Shown in pieces: positions 1 to 5,053 of a stretch of DNA of 8,836 bases. The DNA comes from an uncultured Polymorphobacter sp. (GTDB lineage: Bacteria > Pseudomonadota > Alphaproteobacteria > Sphingomonadales > Sphingomonadaceae). The translations under genes were made by a program, and so were the position numbers. The notes below the pieces were generated by a model that was not told where the DNA came from, did not search any database, and saw nothing but the letters and a program-made list of their open reading frames with translations. The stretch is from the NCBI GenBank assembly GCA_937894055.1, contig CALDHQ010000040.1, positions 1-8,836 on the forward strand, written 5' to 3'. Each line of letters starts with the position of its first letter. Position 1 is the first letter of the stretch.

Positions 1-1
1 G

Positions 2-20
2 CGGGCGGAAACCCCGCCCG
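2..20. terminator. GC-rich hairpin at the left edge
   Basis: A 7-bp perfect stem (2-8 with 14-20) encloses the 5-nt loop AAACC. It is followed immediately by a second small hairpin in the repeat at 20-49. It may be part of the terminator of a gene lying to the left of the window, but there is no T-tract directly after it and the upstream gene is not visible. Confidence 0.3.
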
Positions 21-49
21 AACCCGTCCGACGGCGTGGCTTTGCCACG
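20..49 (+). repeat. 30-nt dispersed hairpin repeat, copy 1
   Basis: This 30-nt stretch matches 7511-7540 at 29 of 30 positions; the only difference is T43 versus C7534. Its right half is a 6-bp stem (CGTGGC, 35-40, with GCCACG, 44-49) around a 3-nt loop. Both copies lie between genes on the same strand and are followed by a pyrimidine-rich stretch. A high copy number in the genome is inferred, not seen. It could serve as a terminator or as a REP-like intergenic repeat. Confidence 0.6.
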
Positions 50-75
50 ACGCCCTTACTTCCTTCCTAAACGGC

Positions 76-104
76 TTCCCGTTCCCCCCTTGTTCCACTA
101 TCCT
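76..104 (+). promoter_or_regulatory. Candidate mmcB promoter overlapping the LexA box
   Basis: TATCCT at 99-104 matches four of six positions of the -10 consensus. The region one 17-nt spacer upstream (TTCCCG, 76-81) is only a weak -35 element. Transcription from this -10 would begin near 110-111, at the first base of the chosen start codon, which predicts a leaderless mRNA. The LexA box at 81-95 would sit between the -35 and -10 elements, a position suited to repression. Confidence 0.4.
81..95 (+). promoter_or_regulatory. LexA (SOS) box, GTTC-N7-GTTC
   Basis: GTTC at 81-84 and GTTC at 92-95 are separated by exactly 7 nt (CCCCCTT). This matches the direct-repeat LexA operator known from alphaproteobacteria. 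It lies 15 nt upstream of the mmcB start codon at 111. As mmcB-type genes are reported to be SOS-regulated in Caulobacter, motif and gene identity support each other. LexA binding itself is inferred. Confidence 0.75.
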
Positions 105-110
105 CGCCCT

Positions 111-566
111 ATGGCGAGCACCCCCCCCGACATCCTCACCGCGCAAGACGTCGCGCGTGGCGTCGCGCGCTGGTTCTACGACCACAACATCGCGACGCTC
201 ACCGAAGTCCCGCTGAACAACAATCGCCGCGCCGACGTCCTCGGCCTCGGCGCCGACGGCCGCATCACGCTTGTCGAGATCAAAGTGTCGATGGCCGACC
301 TGCGCGGCGACCTCAAATGGCCCGAGTATCTCGACCATTGCGACCGCTACTTCTGGGCGGTGCCGCTCGGCTTTCCGCAAGCACCGTTCGATGAACCCTG
401 GTTCCAGCCCAACCGCGCCGGGCTGCTGGTCGCCGACCGCTGGGAAGCTGCCGCACTGCGCGACGCCGCCTGGGTGCCAATGAACGCCGCACGCCGCAAA
501 TCTGAGACGCTGCGCTTTGCGCGGCGGGCGGCGAGCCGGTTGCTGGGGTTGGGAGAGCTTCTTTAG
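111..566 (+). CDS. mmcB: MmcB family DNA repair protein (predicted PD-(D/E)xK nuclease)
   Basis: The 151-residue product resembles the MmcB family (PF06319/DUF1052), small cytoplasmic proteins linked to mitomycin C resistance and predicted to be endonucleases. The nuclease-like core is visible: Glu32 in TEVPL, Asp42 in RRADVLGL, and Glu56-Ile-Lys58 in LVEIKVS, which fits a D...ExK active site. A conserved-looking DLKWPEYLDHCDRYFWAVP region follows (67-85), and the C-terminus is Arg-rich. I chose the ATG at 111 over the in-frame ATG at 36 because the upstream 25 residues are low-complexity, would be encoded across the repeat and the LexA box, and are unlike the family. There is no Shine-Dalgarno before 111, consistent with leaderless initiation. 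The gene converges on the GntR gene, with a large hairpin between them. Family assignment is confident; biochemical activity is inferred. Confidence 0.88.
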   Translation: MASTPPDILTAQDVARGVARWFYDHNIATLTEVPLNNNRRADVLGLGADGRITLVEIKVSMADLRGDLKWPEYLDHCDRYFWAVPLGFPQAPFDEPWFQPNRAGLLVADRWEAAALRDAAWVPMNAARRKSETLRFARRAASRLLGLGELL

Positions 567-567
567 T

Positions 568-653
568 GCCTCCGGCGGGCAGGCCTGAGGCCTGCACCCA
601 TTTGTTTGGCGCTCTTCAATTGGGTGCAGGCCTCAGGCCTGCCCGCCGGAGGC
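568..653. repeat. Perfect 33-bp inverted repeat between convergent genes (nested palindrome)
   Basis: Arm 568-600 is the exact reverse complement of arm 621-653, with a 20-nt loop at 601-620. Each arm also holds its own palindrome, CAGGCCT-N-AGGCCTG (580-594 and 627-641), so cruciform or multi-stem folds are possible. The element starts one base after the mmcB stop codon and ends two bases before the stop codon of the minus-strand regulator gene, filling the gap. It probably works as a bidirectional terminator, although neither side has a T-tract. Its symmetry and nesting also suggest a REP- or MITE-like repeat. Confidence 0.85.
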
Positions 654-655
654 CC

Positions 656-1297
656 TTAATCCTTCCGGTCTGCAAACGCATGCAACGCCCGCCGGATATG
701 CCCCGTCATCACCGCACGCGCCCAGTCGCTGTCAGCGCGCGCGAACGCTGCCAGCAGCTCGCCGTGCTCGGCGGCGCTGCGGCCGAGCTGGGCGCGGTCG
801 TACAGGCGCGCGGTACGGCGGACGACGGGTTGTTCGATGAGCTGCGCGAGCATGGCGGCAAGGCGCGGGGAGGCGGCGGCGGCGATGACGCGATCGTGGA
901 AGTCGCGGTTGCTGGCCAGGAAGCCAGCGACGTCGGGCCCGCCGGGGGCATCGATAGCGGCGATCAGCTGGGTGTTGACGTCGCGCAGCGCATCGAGCTC
1001 GTCGGGGGTGATGCGCGTGGCGGCGCGCGCGGCGGCATGCGCTTCGAGCAGGGCACGCAGCGCGAACATTTCACCGACGTCATCGGCGGTCCAGTCGGCG
1101 ACGAAGGCGCGGCTGCCCTGGTCGCGGCGGACGAACAGTTCGGCCTCCAAACGTCGCAGCGCTTCGCGGACGGGGGTGCGCGAGACGCCGCAGATTTCGG
1201 CGAGGTCTTCCTCGCGCAGCGGTGCGCCGGGCGCCAGCGTACCGTTGGCGATGCGGCCGCGGATCGTTTCATAGGCTGAATCGGATGCGCGCGACAT
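656..1297 (-). CDS. GntR family transcriptional regulator, FadR/FCD subfamily
   Basis: The 213-residue protein has an N-terminal winged helix-turn-helix (about 6-68; recognition helix in CGVSRTPVREALRRLEAE, 36-53) and a C-terminal all-helical FCD ligand-binding domain (about 76-205). Three His residues match the usual FCD metal ligands: His134 in NRDFHDRV, His178 in AEHGELL and His200 in GHIRRAL. The position four before His134, often Asp in this fold, is Asn130. Such proteins usually bind short palindromes and respond to small carboxylates; the ligand here is unknown. I chose the ATG at 1297, preceded by GGGAA, over the in-frame ATG at 1354, because the protein then begins just before the conserved SAYETIRGRIANG helix. 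It lies 140 bp downstream of, and codirectional with, the TonB receptor gene, which is its likely regulatory target. Confidence 0.9.
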   Translation of the reverse strand: MSRASDSAYETIRGRIANGTLAPGAPLREEDLAEICGVSRTPVREALRRLEAELFVRRDQGSRAFVADWTADDVGEMFALRALLEAHAAARAATRITPDELDALRDVNTQLIAAIDAPGGPDVAGFLASNRDFHDRVIAAAASPRLAAMLAQLIEQPVVRRTARLYDRAQLGRSAAEHGELLAAFARADSDWARAVMTGHIRRALHAFADRKD

Positions 1298-1357
1298 GGC
1301 CGGGTTCCCGATGGTTAGGTCTGCTTCAGGCTCGACGCCGAGGGGCGGCTGCAACGC

Positions 1358-1385
1358 TGGTATGGCGCAGGCGCAGCGAAGTCAA
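1358..1385 (-). promoter_or_regulatory. Weak candidate promoter for the GntR gene
   Basis: On the minus strand TTGACT (1385-1380) is followed after 16 nt by TACCAG (1363-1358). The -35 is good but the -10 is poor. It lies after the hairpin that ends the TonB receptor gene and could give the regulator its own transcript; read-through from the receptor is the alternative. Confidence 0.25.
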
Positions 1386-1403
1386 AGCCCGGCGCGTATG
1401 GGC

Positions 1404-1431
1404 CGGCGCCTCCCCGGCGGGGGAGGCGCCG
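1404..1431 (-). terminator. Strong hairpin after the TonB receptor gene
   Basis: A 12-bp perfect GC-rich stem (1404-1415 with 1420-1431) closes a 4-nt loop, beginning 6 nt after the receptor stop codon on the minus strand. There is no T-run after it, so it is not a canonical intrinsic terminator. It may instead stabilise the mRNA end or reduce read-through into the GntR gene. Confidence 0.55.
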
Positions 1432-1437
1432 CCAGCG

Positions 1438-3933
1438 TCAGAAGCTGAACGTCACGTCGAGGCCGAAGGCCTGGCGCGCGCCCGGCGAGGCGAAGCTGCC
1501 GCCGAACTCGGGGGCGGGCAGGACCTCTGCGATGGTGTGTGCGTTGAACAGGTTGGTCGCCCAGCCTTCGACGCGCCACGCGTCGCCATAGGTGAAGCCG
1601 GCGCGGACATCGACGGTGGTGAAGGTGTCGCGTTCGGAGTTGGTGTAGTTCGCGGTACCCAGGAACGCCGGCAGCCCGGCGAGCGGCAGGATGGCGTTGA
1701 ACACCGTCGCATAGTCGGCGGTCTGCGCCGTCGAGAACCACGTCGGGCCGGTGACGCGCAGGTCGGCGCGGCCGACGAAGTTGAACTTGTCGTTGACCGG
1801 CACGTTCCAGTCGGTGCCGGCGTTGATGGTGTACAGCGACGTGTACGGCGACTTGCCGCCGACAGTGCGCGGGCGCGCGTTGTTTTCGGTGATTTCGGAG
1901 TCGTTGTAGTTGCCGCCGGCATACATCGACCAGCCGGGCAGGATCTTGAAGGTCGCGCCGGCTTCGAAGCCCTTGATGTTGACCTTGTCGATGTTCGACA
2001 CGACGCGCAGGATGCCGAAGCTGCCGACGAAGAATTCGAAGAACTGCATGTCGGTGACGTTGTTGATATAGCCCGCGGCGGTCAGCGTCAGCCGGCCATC
2101 GAGTGCCTGGCCCTTGACGCCGACTTCGAACGCGCTCGAGGTTTCGGGCTGGTAATCATCATAGATGTTGAGCCCGGCGTTGATCAGCGGGTTGTTGAAC
2201 GCTGCGTCGATCGTCGCCTTCGAGCCCTGGTTGTTGAAGCCGCCGGCCTTCCAGCCGATGCCCCAGTTGCCATAGACCGTCCAGTCGTCGCTGGCGTTCC
2301 AGGTCAGGCTGATCTTCGGCTGCAATTTGTCATAGGTCTGCGATTTGTCGACCAGCGGGCCAAAGATCAGGCCGGGGTTGAGCGGCTGGTTGCCACCGTT
2401 GATCCACTGGTTGCGCCATGCCGGATCGACGAGGTTGTGGACGTCGCGGCTTTCATTGTCATAGCGCAGCGCCACCGCCAGCGTGACATTGTGCGCGAAT
2501 TCCCAGTCGACGGTGCCGAACAGCGCGAAGGCGTTGGTGGTGAATTCGTCGTTCGACAGCTGCTCGGTCGGGTTGGTGCTGGTCTGGTCATTGTAGAGGT
2601 TGTGGCTGATGCCCAGCCCCTTGTCCCAGCCGACGTTGACGCCGGTGTTGCGGTTGATGTTGAGATAGGTGCCGCCCGCGGTCCATTTGAACGCGCCGGT
2701 GCTGTTCGAAATCATCCGCACATCGATCGAGAAATCGTTTTCGGTGCGCTTCTGATACTGGGTGCCGTCGCAGGTCGTGGCGCCGAACGCGCTGAGCAGC
2801 GAGCCATTGGGGTCGAACAGCACGTTGGTCGGCACTGAACCCAGCGTCTGCGGTGCCTGCGGCGTGTAGCCCTGCGCGTGGAGGCTGGCGACGGTGGCCT
2901 GGCACTGCGAGGTGCCGTTGAAGAAGCCGAACGCCGCGACGGTGCCGTCGGCGGCAAGCTGCGCGTCCGAGCTGGTGTAGGCAATCGCGCCGACGAGGCT
3001 GGCGAAGTCGAGGTCATAGGTCGCCTTGGCCGACCCGATCCACGCGGTCTGCTTGCCCCAGGTCGCGTAGTTCGAATCGTAGTAGAAGTCCTGATCGTTG
3101 ACATCGAGGTTGAACGCCGGGTTGATGCCGGCGAAGTTCGGCAGGTTGAACACGACGTTGTAGTTGATCGAACCCGACGTCAGCGAGCTGTAGCCGCCCT
3201 TGATGTCGATCTCGAGCTTGTCGTTGATCTGGCTGACAAAGCGGACATTGATGTTGCCGCCGTCATAGTTGTCGATGGTGTTGGCGCCGGGCCCGATGAT
3301 CGGCCCGTCGTTCTGGAAGAAGCCGTTCGAGTTGCGGTAGAAGCCGTTGACCAGGAAGCCGGTGTCGGGCGACAGCGGCACCGACACTTCGGCGCGGCCG
3401 GTGAAGGTGCCGTGGTTGGCGACGCCGACCTGTGCCGAGCCGCCGAGTTCCTTGCCGGGCTTGGCGGTGGTGATGTTGATCGCGCCGGCGGTGGCGTTGC
3501 GGCCGTAATAGGCGCCCTGCGGCCCCTTGACGACTTCGAACTGCGTCAGCGTGCCCATCGGCATGTTGAGGAAGTTGATGTTGTTGATCTGGACGCCGTC
3601 GACAACCAGCGCGACGTTCGATTCGGCATCGCGCGAGCCATTGACGCCGCGGATGTTGACCTGCGTGTCGCCGACTTCGGCGGTGCCGGTGACGATGGTG
3701 ACGCCGGGGATGAACTTCACCGCCTGCTGCGTATCAACGATGTTGGCGCTGGTGATGGTTTCGGACGTCAGCACGCCGACCGACATCGGCACGTCGAGCA
3801 GGTTTTCCGAGACGCGGCGGGCGGTGACGACGATGTCGCCGCCGGCGTCCTGCGCGGCAGCGGGTACGGCGGCGAACGCCGTCAGCACGAGTGCAAGTGC
3901 GGTACCGGCGAGATGGCTGGAGGTGATGCGCAT
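1438..3933 (-). CDS. TonB-dependent outer-membrane receptor
   Basis: The 831-residue product is an outer-membrane beta-barrel that imports a substrate with energy from TonB-ExbBD. Visible parts: a signal peptide (1-28, hydrophobic LAGTALALVLTAFAAVPAAA, cleavage near AAAQ-D), a TonB box DIVVTA (33-38), a plug domain (about 45-157) with NIRG (93-96), VVDGV (110-114), VKGPQGAYYGRNATAG (135-150) and AINITT (151-156), and a long barrel rich in alternating hydrophobic strands. It ends in the phenylalanine of the last strand (DVTFSF), as outer-membrane proteins do. Cys344 and Cys388 may form a disulfide in a surface loop. I chose the ATG at 3933 because AGGGGA lies 8 nt upstream and the signal peptide follows; the in-frame ATG at 4023 adds 30 atypical residues. 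The substrate cannot be read from the sequence. Many sphingomonad paralogues of this class have unknown, often organic rather than siderophore, ligands. Confidence 0.95.
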   Translation of the reverse strand: MRITSSHLAGTALALVLTAFAAVPAAAQDAGGDIVVTARRVSENLLDVPMSVGVLTSETITSANIVDTQQAVKFIPGVTIVTGTAEVGDTQVNIRGVNGSRDAESNVALVVDGVQINNINFLNMPMGTLTQFEVVKGPQGAYYGRNATAGAINITTAKPGKELGGSAQVGVANHGTFTGRAEVSVPLSPDTGFLVNGFYRNSNGFFQNDGPIIGPGANTIDNYDGGNINVRFVSQINDKLEIDIKGGYSSLTSGSINYNVVFNLPNFAGINPAFNLDVNDQDFYYDSNYATWGKQTAWIGSAKATYDLDFASLVGAIAYTSSDAQLAADGTVAAFGFFNGTSQCQATVASLHAQGYTPQAPQTLGSVPTNVLFDPNGSLLSAFGATTCDGTQYQKRTENDFSIDVRMISNSTGAFKWTAGGTYLNINRNTGVNVGWDKGLGISHNLYNDQTSTNPTEQLSNDEFTTNAFALFGTVDWEFAHNVTLAVALRYDNESRDVHNLVDPAWRNQWINGGNQPLNPGLIFGPLVDKSQTYDKLQPKISLTWNASDDWTVYGNWGIGWKAGGFNNQGSKATIDAAFNNPLINAGLNIYDDYQPETSSAFEVGVKGQALDGRLTLTAAGYINNVTDMQFFEFFVGSFGILRVVSNIDKVNIKGFEAGATFKILPGWSMYAGGNYNDSEITENNARPRTVGGKSPYTSLYTINAGTDWNVPVNDKFNFVGRADLRVTGPTWFSTAQTADYATVFNAILPLAGLPAFLGTANYTNSERDTFTTVDVRAGFTYGDAWRVEGWATNLFNAHTIAEVLPAPEFGGSFASPGARQAFGLDVTFSF

Positions 3934-3990
3934 CGAATGTCCCCTTTTCGTGCAAGCGCCGCGACGTTCGGGCGTCTCAAGCAGGGCAAC

Positions 3991-4019
3991 ATTGGCGTAT
4001 GTGGCCGCGCCGGTGTCAA
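3991..4019 (-). promoter_or_regulatory. Candidate promoter of the TonB receptor gene
   Basis: A perfect -35 TTGACA (4019-4014 on the minus strand) is followed by a 17-nt spacer and GCCAAT (3996-3991), which matches only half of the -10 consensus. Transcription would start near 3985, giving a leader of about 50 nt before the ATG at 3933. A weak -10 with a strong -35 fits a promoter that needs an activator, and the operator-like site at 4046-4055 would then centre near -65. Confidence 0.45.
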
Positions 4020-4045
4020 GCAAAGTGCACGCGGATTCGGCGATT

Positions 4046-4055
4046 TTGGATACAA
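4046..4055 (-). promoter_or_regulatory. Operator-like dyad 1 (TTGTATCCAA)
   Basis: On the minus strand the sequence reads TTGTATCCAA, one base from the perfect palindrome TTGTATACAA. From memory, this resembles GntR/FCD operators such as the ATTGGATCCAAT site of Caulobacter VanR. An 8-bp palindrome TTGGCCAA (4057-4064) abuts it. It lies just upstream of the predicted -35 of the TonB receptor gene. Binding by the GntR protein encoded at 656-1297 is inferred. Confidence 0.45.
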
Positions 4056-4101
4056 TTTGGCCAAGTGTGGCAAAAATGTCGGTGTTGACCGCGCATAGGC
4101 T

Positions 4102-4119
4102 CCGGCGGCGCTTCGCCGG
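4102..4119. repeat. Small hairpin CCGGCG-N6-CGCCGG
   Basis: A 6-bp perfect stem (4102-4107 with 4114-4119) with a 6-nt loop containing CTT. It is the same general style as the GGCTTCGCC hairpins of the dispersed repeat but not the same sequence. It sits between the two operator-like sites; no function can be assigned. Confidence 0.4.
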
Positions 4120-4124
4120 TCTCC

Positions 4125-4168
4125 AAACAGCGTATTTGATATAAATAGCTGTTTTAAAATGCCTTTTT
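4125..4168. other. AT-rich patch with 7-bp inverted repeat
   Basis: AAACAGC (4125-4131) and GCTGTTT (4148-4154) form an inverted repeat around a 16-nt AT-rich spacer, followed by TAAAATGCCTTTTT. The patch is far more AT-rich than the rest of the window. It may be a promoter UP-like or protein-binding region, or a weak plus-strand terminator-like fold (stem then T-run). A TTGATA at 4136-4141 has no well-spaced -10 partner. Confidence 0.35.
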
Positions 4169-4174
4169 AGCGGA

Positions 4175-4187
4175 GTTGCGCCGCAAC
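4175..4187. promoter_or_regulatory. Short palindrome GTTGCG-C-CGCAAC
   Basis: A perfect 6-bp dyad around a single central base. The arms are too close to form an RNA hairpin, so a protein-binding site is the more likely reading. It lies upstream of folE; the binding protein is unknown. Confidence 0.3.
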
Positions 4188-4212
4188 CGACTTAGTGCGG
4201 CTCAACGGCTTT

Positions 4213-4222
4213 CTGGATACAA
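4213..4222 (-). promoter_or_regulatory. Operator-like dyad 2 (TTGTATCCAG)
   Basis: On the minus strand this reads ATTGTATCCAG with the preceding base, sharing ATTGTATCCA with dyad 1. The two centres are 167 bp apart, about 16 helical turns. It could support looping by the same regulator. Alternatively TACAAT on the plus strand (4218-4223) is simply a -10 element for folE. Confidence 0.35.
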
Positions 4223-4329
4223 TAACCAAATCGCCCGGGACTGCGACATCGACACAGGGTTGCGCTGGGCCGCCGCAAGTCCGACATCGGCTCCGCAATG
4301 ACTGCAATGCTCATGCTATGGGGAGCCAC

Positions 4330-4953
4330 ATGGACCACGATCACGACAATGATTCCGAACTGCCCGCCCATGTCCATGCGCATTTCCCGATTCCGCAGGA
4401 ACGTGCCGAGGAAGCCGTCCGCGAGCTGTTGCGCTGGGCCGGTGACGACCCCGAACGCGAGGGGCTGATCGATACGCCGGCACGCGTCGCTCGCGCTTTC
4501 CGCGAATATTACCGCGGCTATCTGGAGGACCCCGGCACCCACCTCAGCCGCACCTTCGGCGAAGTCGGCGGCTATGACGAAATCGTGCTGCTGCGCGACA
4601 TTCCGTTCCAGTCGCACTGCGAACATCACATGGCGCCGATCATCGGCAAGGCGCACATCGCCTATCTGCCCAAGGACCGCGTCGTCGGTATTTCCAAATT
4701 GGCGCGCGTGCTGCACGGCTATGCCCGCCGCTTGCAGGTGCAGGAGCGGCTGACCGCCGAAGTCGCCGATTGTATCCAGCTGCATCTCGAGCCGCGCGGT
4801 GTCGCCGTCGTCATCGAGGCCACACACGCCTGCATGAGCGCGCGCGGCGTGCTGACCAGCGGCGTCACCATGACCACCAGCCGCATGATGGGCGTGTTCC
4901 GCGAAGACGAACGCTCGCGCAAGGAAGTGCTGGCGCTGATGGGGCTGGGCTGA
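4330..4953 (+). CDS. folE: GTP cyclohydrolase I (FolE)
   Basis: This 207-residue cytoplasmic enzyme converts GTP to 7,8-dihydroneopterin triphosphate, the first step of tetrahydrofolate synthesis and, in some bacteria, of queuosine and tetrahydrobiopterin synthesis. Diagnostic motifs are present: [20 protein letters not shown] (95-114) with zinc ligands Cys97 and His100 and catalytic His99; VGISKLARV (119-127); and [12 protein letters not shown] (163-174) with the third zinc ligand Cys168. The toroidal homodecamer is the family norm. The first 20 residues are rich in His and Asp (MDHDHDND, then HVHAH). I chose the ATG at 4330, preceded by GGGGAG at a short 4-nt spacing; the in-frame ATG at 4318 (four residues longer) has no Shine-Dalgarno. 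No folate-pathway partner is adjacent, so it appears to be a single-gene unit. Confidence 0.96.
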   Translation: MDHDHDNDSELPAHVHAHFPIPQERAEEAVRELLRWAGDDPEREGLIDTPARVARAFREYYRGYLEDPGTHLSRTFGEVGGYDEIVLLRDIPFQSHCEHHMAPIIGKAHIAYLPKDRVVGISKLARVLHGYARRLQVQERLTAEVADCIQLHLEPRGVAVVIEATHACMSARGVLTSGVTMTTSRMMGVFREDERSRKEVLALMGLG

Positions 4954-4985
4954 CGCCCCTGTTGTAACCTTAGCTTCACCATAGC

Positions 4986-5008
4986 GCAGCGTGGCAGTCA
5001 CACGCTGC
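4986..5008 (+). terminator. Hairpin after folE
   Basis: An 8-bp perfect stem (GCAGCGTG 4986-4993 with CACGCTGC 5001-5008) with a 7-nt loop, 33 nt after the folE stop codon. It lacks a T-run. It may end folE transcription or belong to the structured leader of the next gene. Confidence 0.45.
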
Positions 5009-5017
5009 CGCTAGTGC

Positions 5018-5046
5018 CCCTGGGTCAACATCGTCAACCCAGGGAG
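5018..5046 (+). promoter_or_regulatory. Hairpin occluding the Shine-Dalgarno of the PhoX-like gene
   Basis: CCCTGGGT (5018-5025) pairs perfectly with ACCCAGGG (5037-5044), loop 11 nt. The right arm contains most of the ribosome-binding site AGGGAG (5041-5046), which lies 7 nt before the ATG at 5054. The loop side carries two GTCAAC direct repeats (5024-5029, 5033-5038). When folded, the stem should reduce translation initiation. It may be a control element or a constitutive brake. Confidence 0.5.
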
Positions 5047-5053
5047 CTCCACC

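Larger units (their letters stand above)
3934..4329. other. Divergent regulatory region between the TonB receptor gene and folE
   Basis: This 396-bp gap has no supported gene. It holds, from left to right, the receptor ribosome-binding site, a candidate minus-strand promoter (3991-4019), an operator-like site (4046-4055), a small hairpin (4102-4119), an unusually AT-rich patch with an inverted repeat (4125-4168), a short palindrome (4175-4187) and a second operator-like site (4213-4222). No clear sigma-70 promoter for folE was found. TACAAT at 4218-4223, within the second operator-like site, is the best plus-strand -10 candidate but lacks a good -35. Confidence 0.6.

Noticed and set aside
36..110. 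N-terminal extension of mmcB from the ATG at 36
   Set aside because: The extension would be translated from the hairpin repeat and across the LexA box, and its Pro/Arg-rich sequence does not look like the family N-terminus.
568..653. CRISPR repeat or insertion sequence end
   Set aside because: There is only one inverted pair with a 20-nt loop, no regularly spaced direct repeats, no transposase and no visible target duplication.
1222..2838. Long open frame on the plus strand antisense to the TonB receptor
   Set aside because: It is a mirror of a high-GC gene: the minus-strand frame encodes a clear receptor with signal peptide, plug motifs and terminal Phe, while this one has repetitive Val/Asp/Gly/Arg composition and no domain.
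2878..4098. Plus-strand open frame antisense to the receptor N-terminus and promoter
   Set aside because: It crosses the receptor promoter and signal peptide region and is rich in Val, Asp and Arg with no family resemblance; it is best explained as a shadow frame.
4195..4329. N-terminal extension of FolE
   Set aside because: The extra 45 residues have no FolE-like sequence and overlap an operator-like site; the GGGGAG before 4330 supports the shorter form.
4986..5053. Riboswitch ahead of the PhoX-like gene
   Set aside because: There are only two simple hairpins and the leader is under 100 nt; I recognise no known aptamer core. It is kept only as a possible SD-occluding structure.
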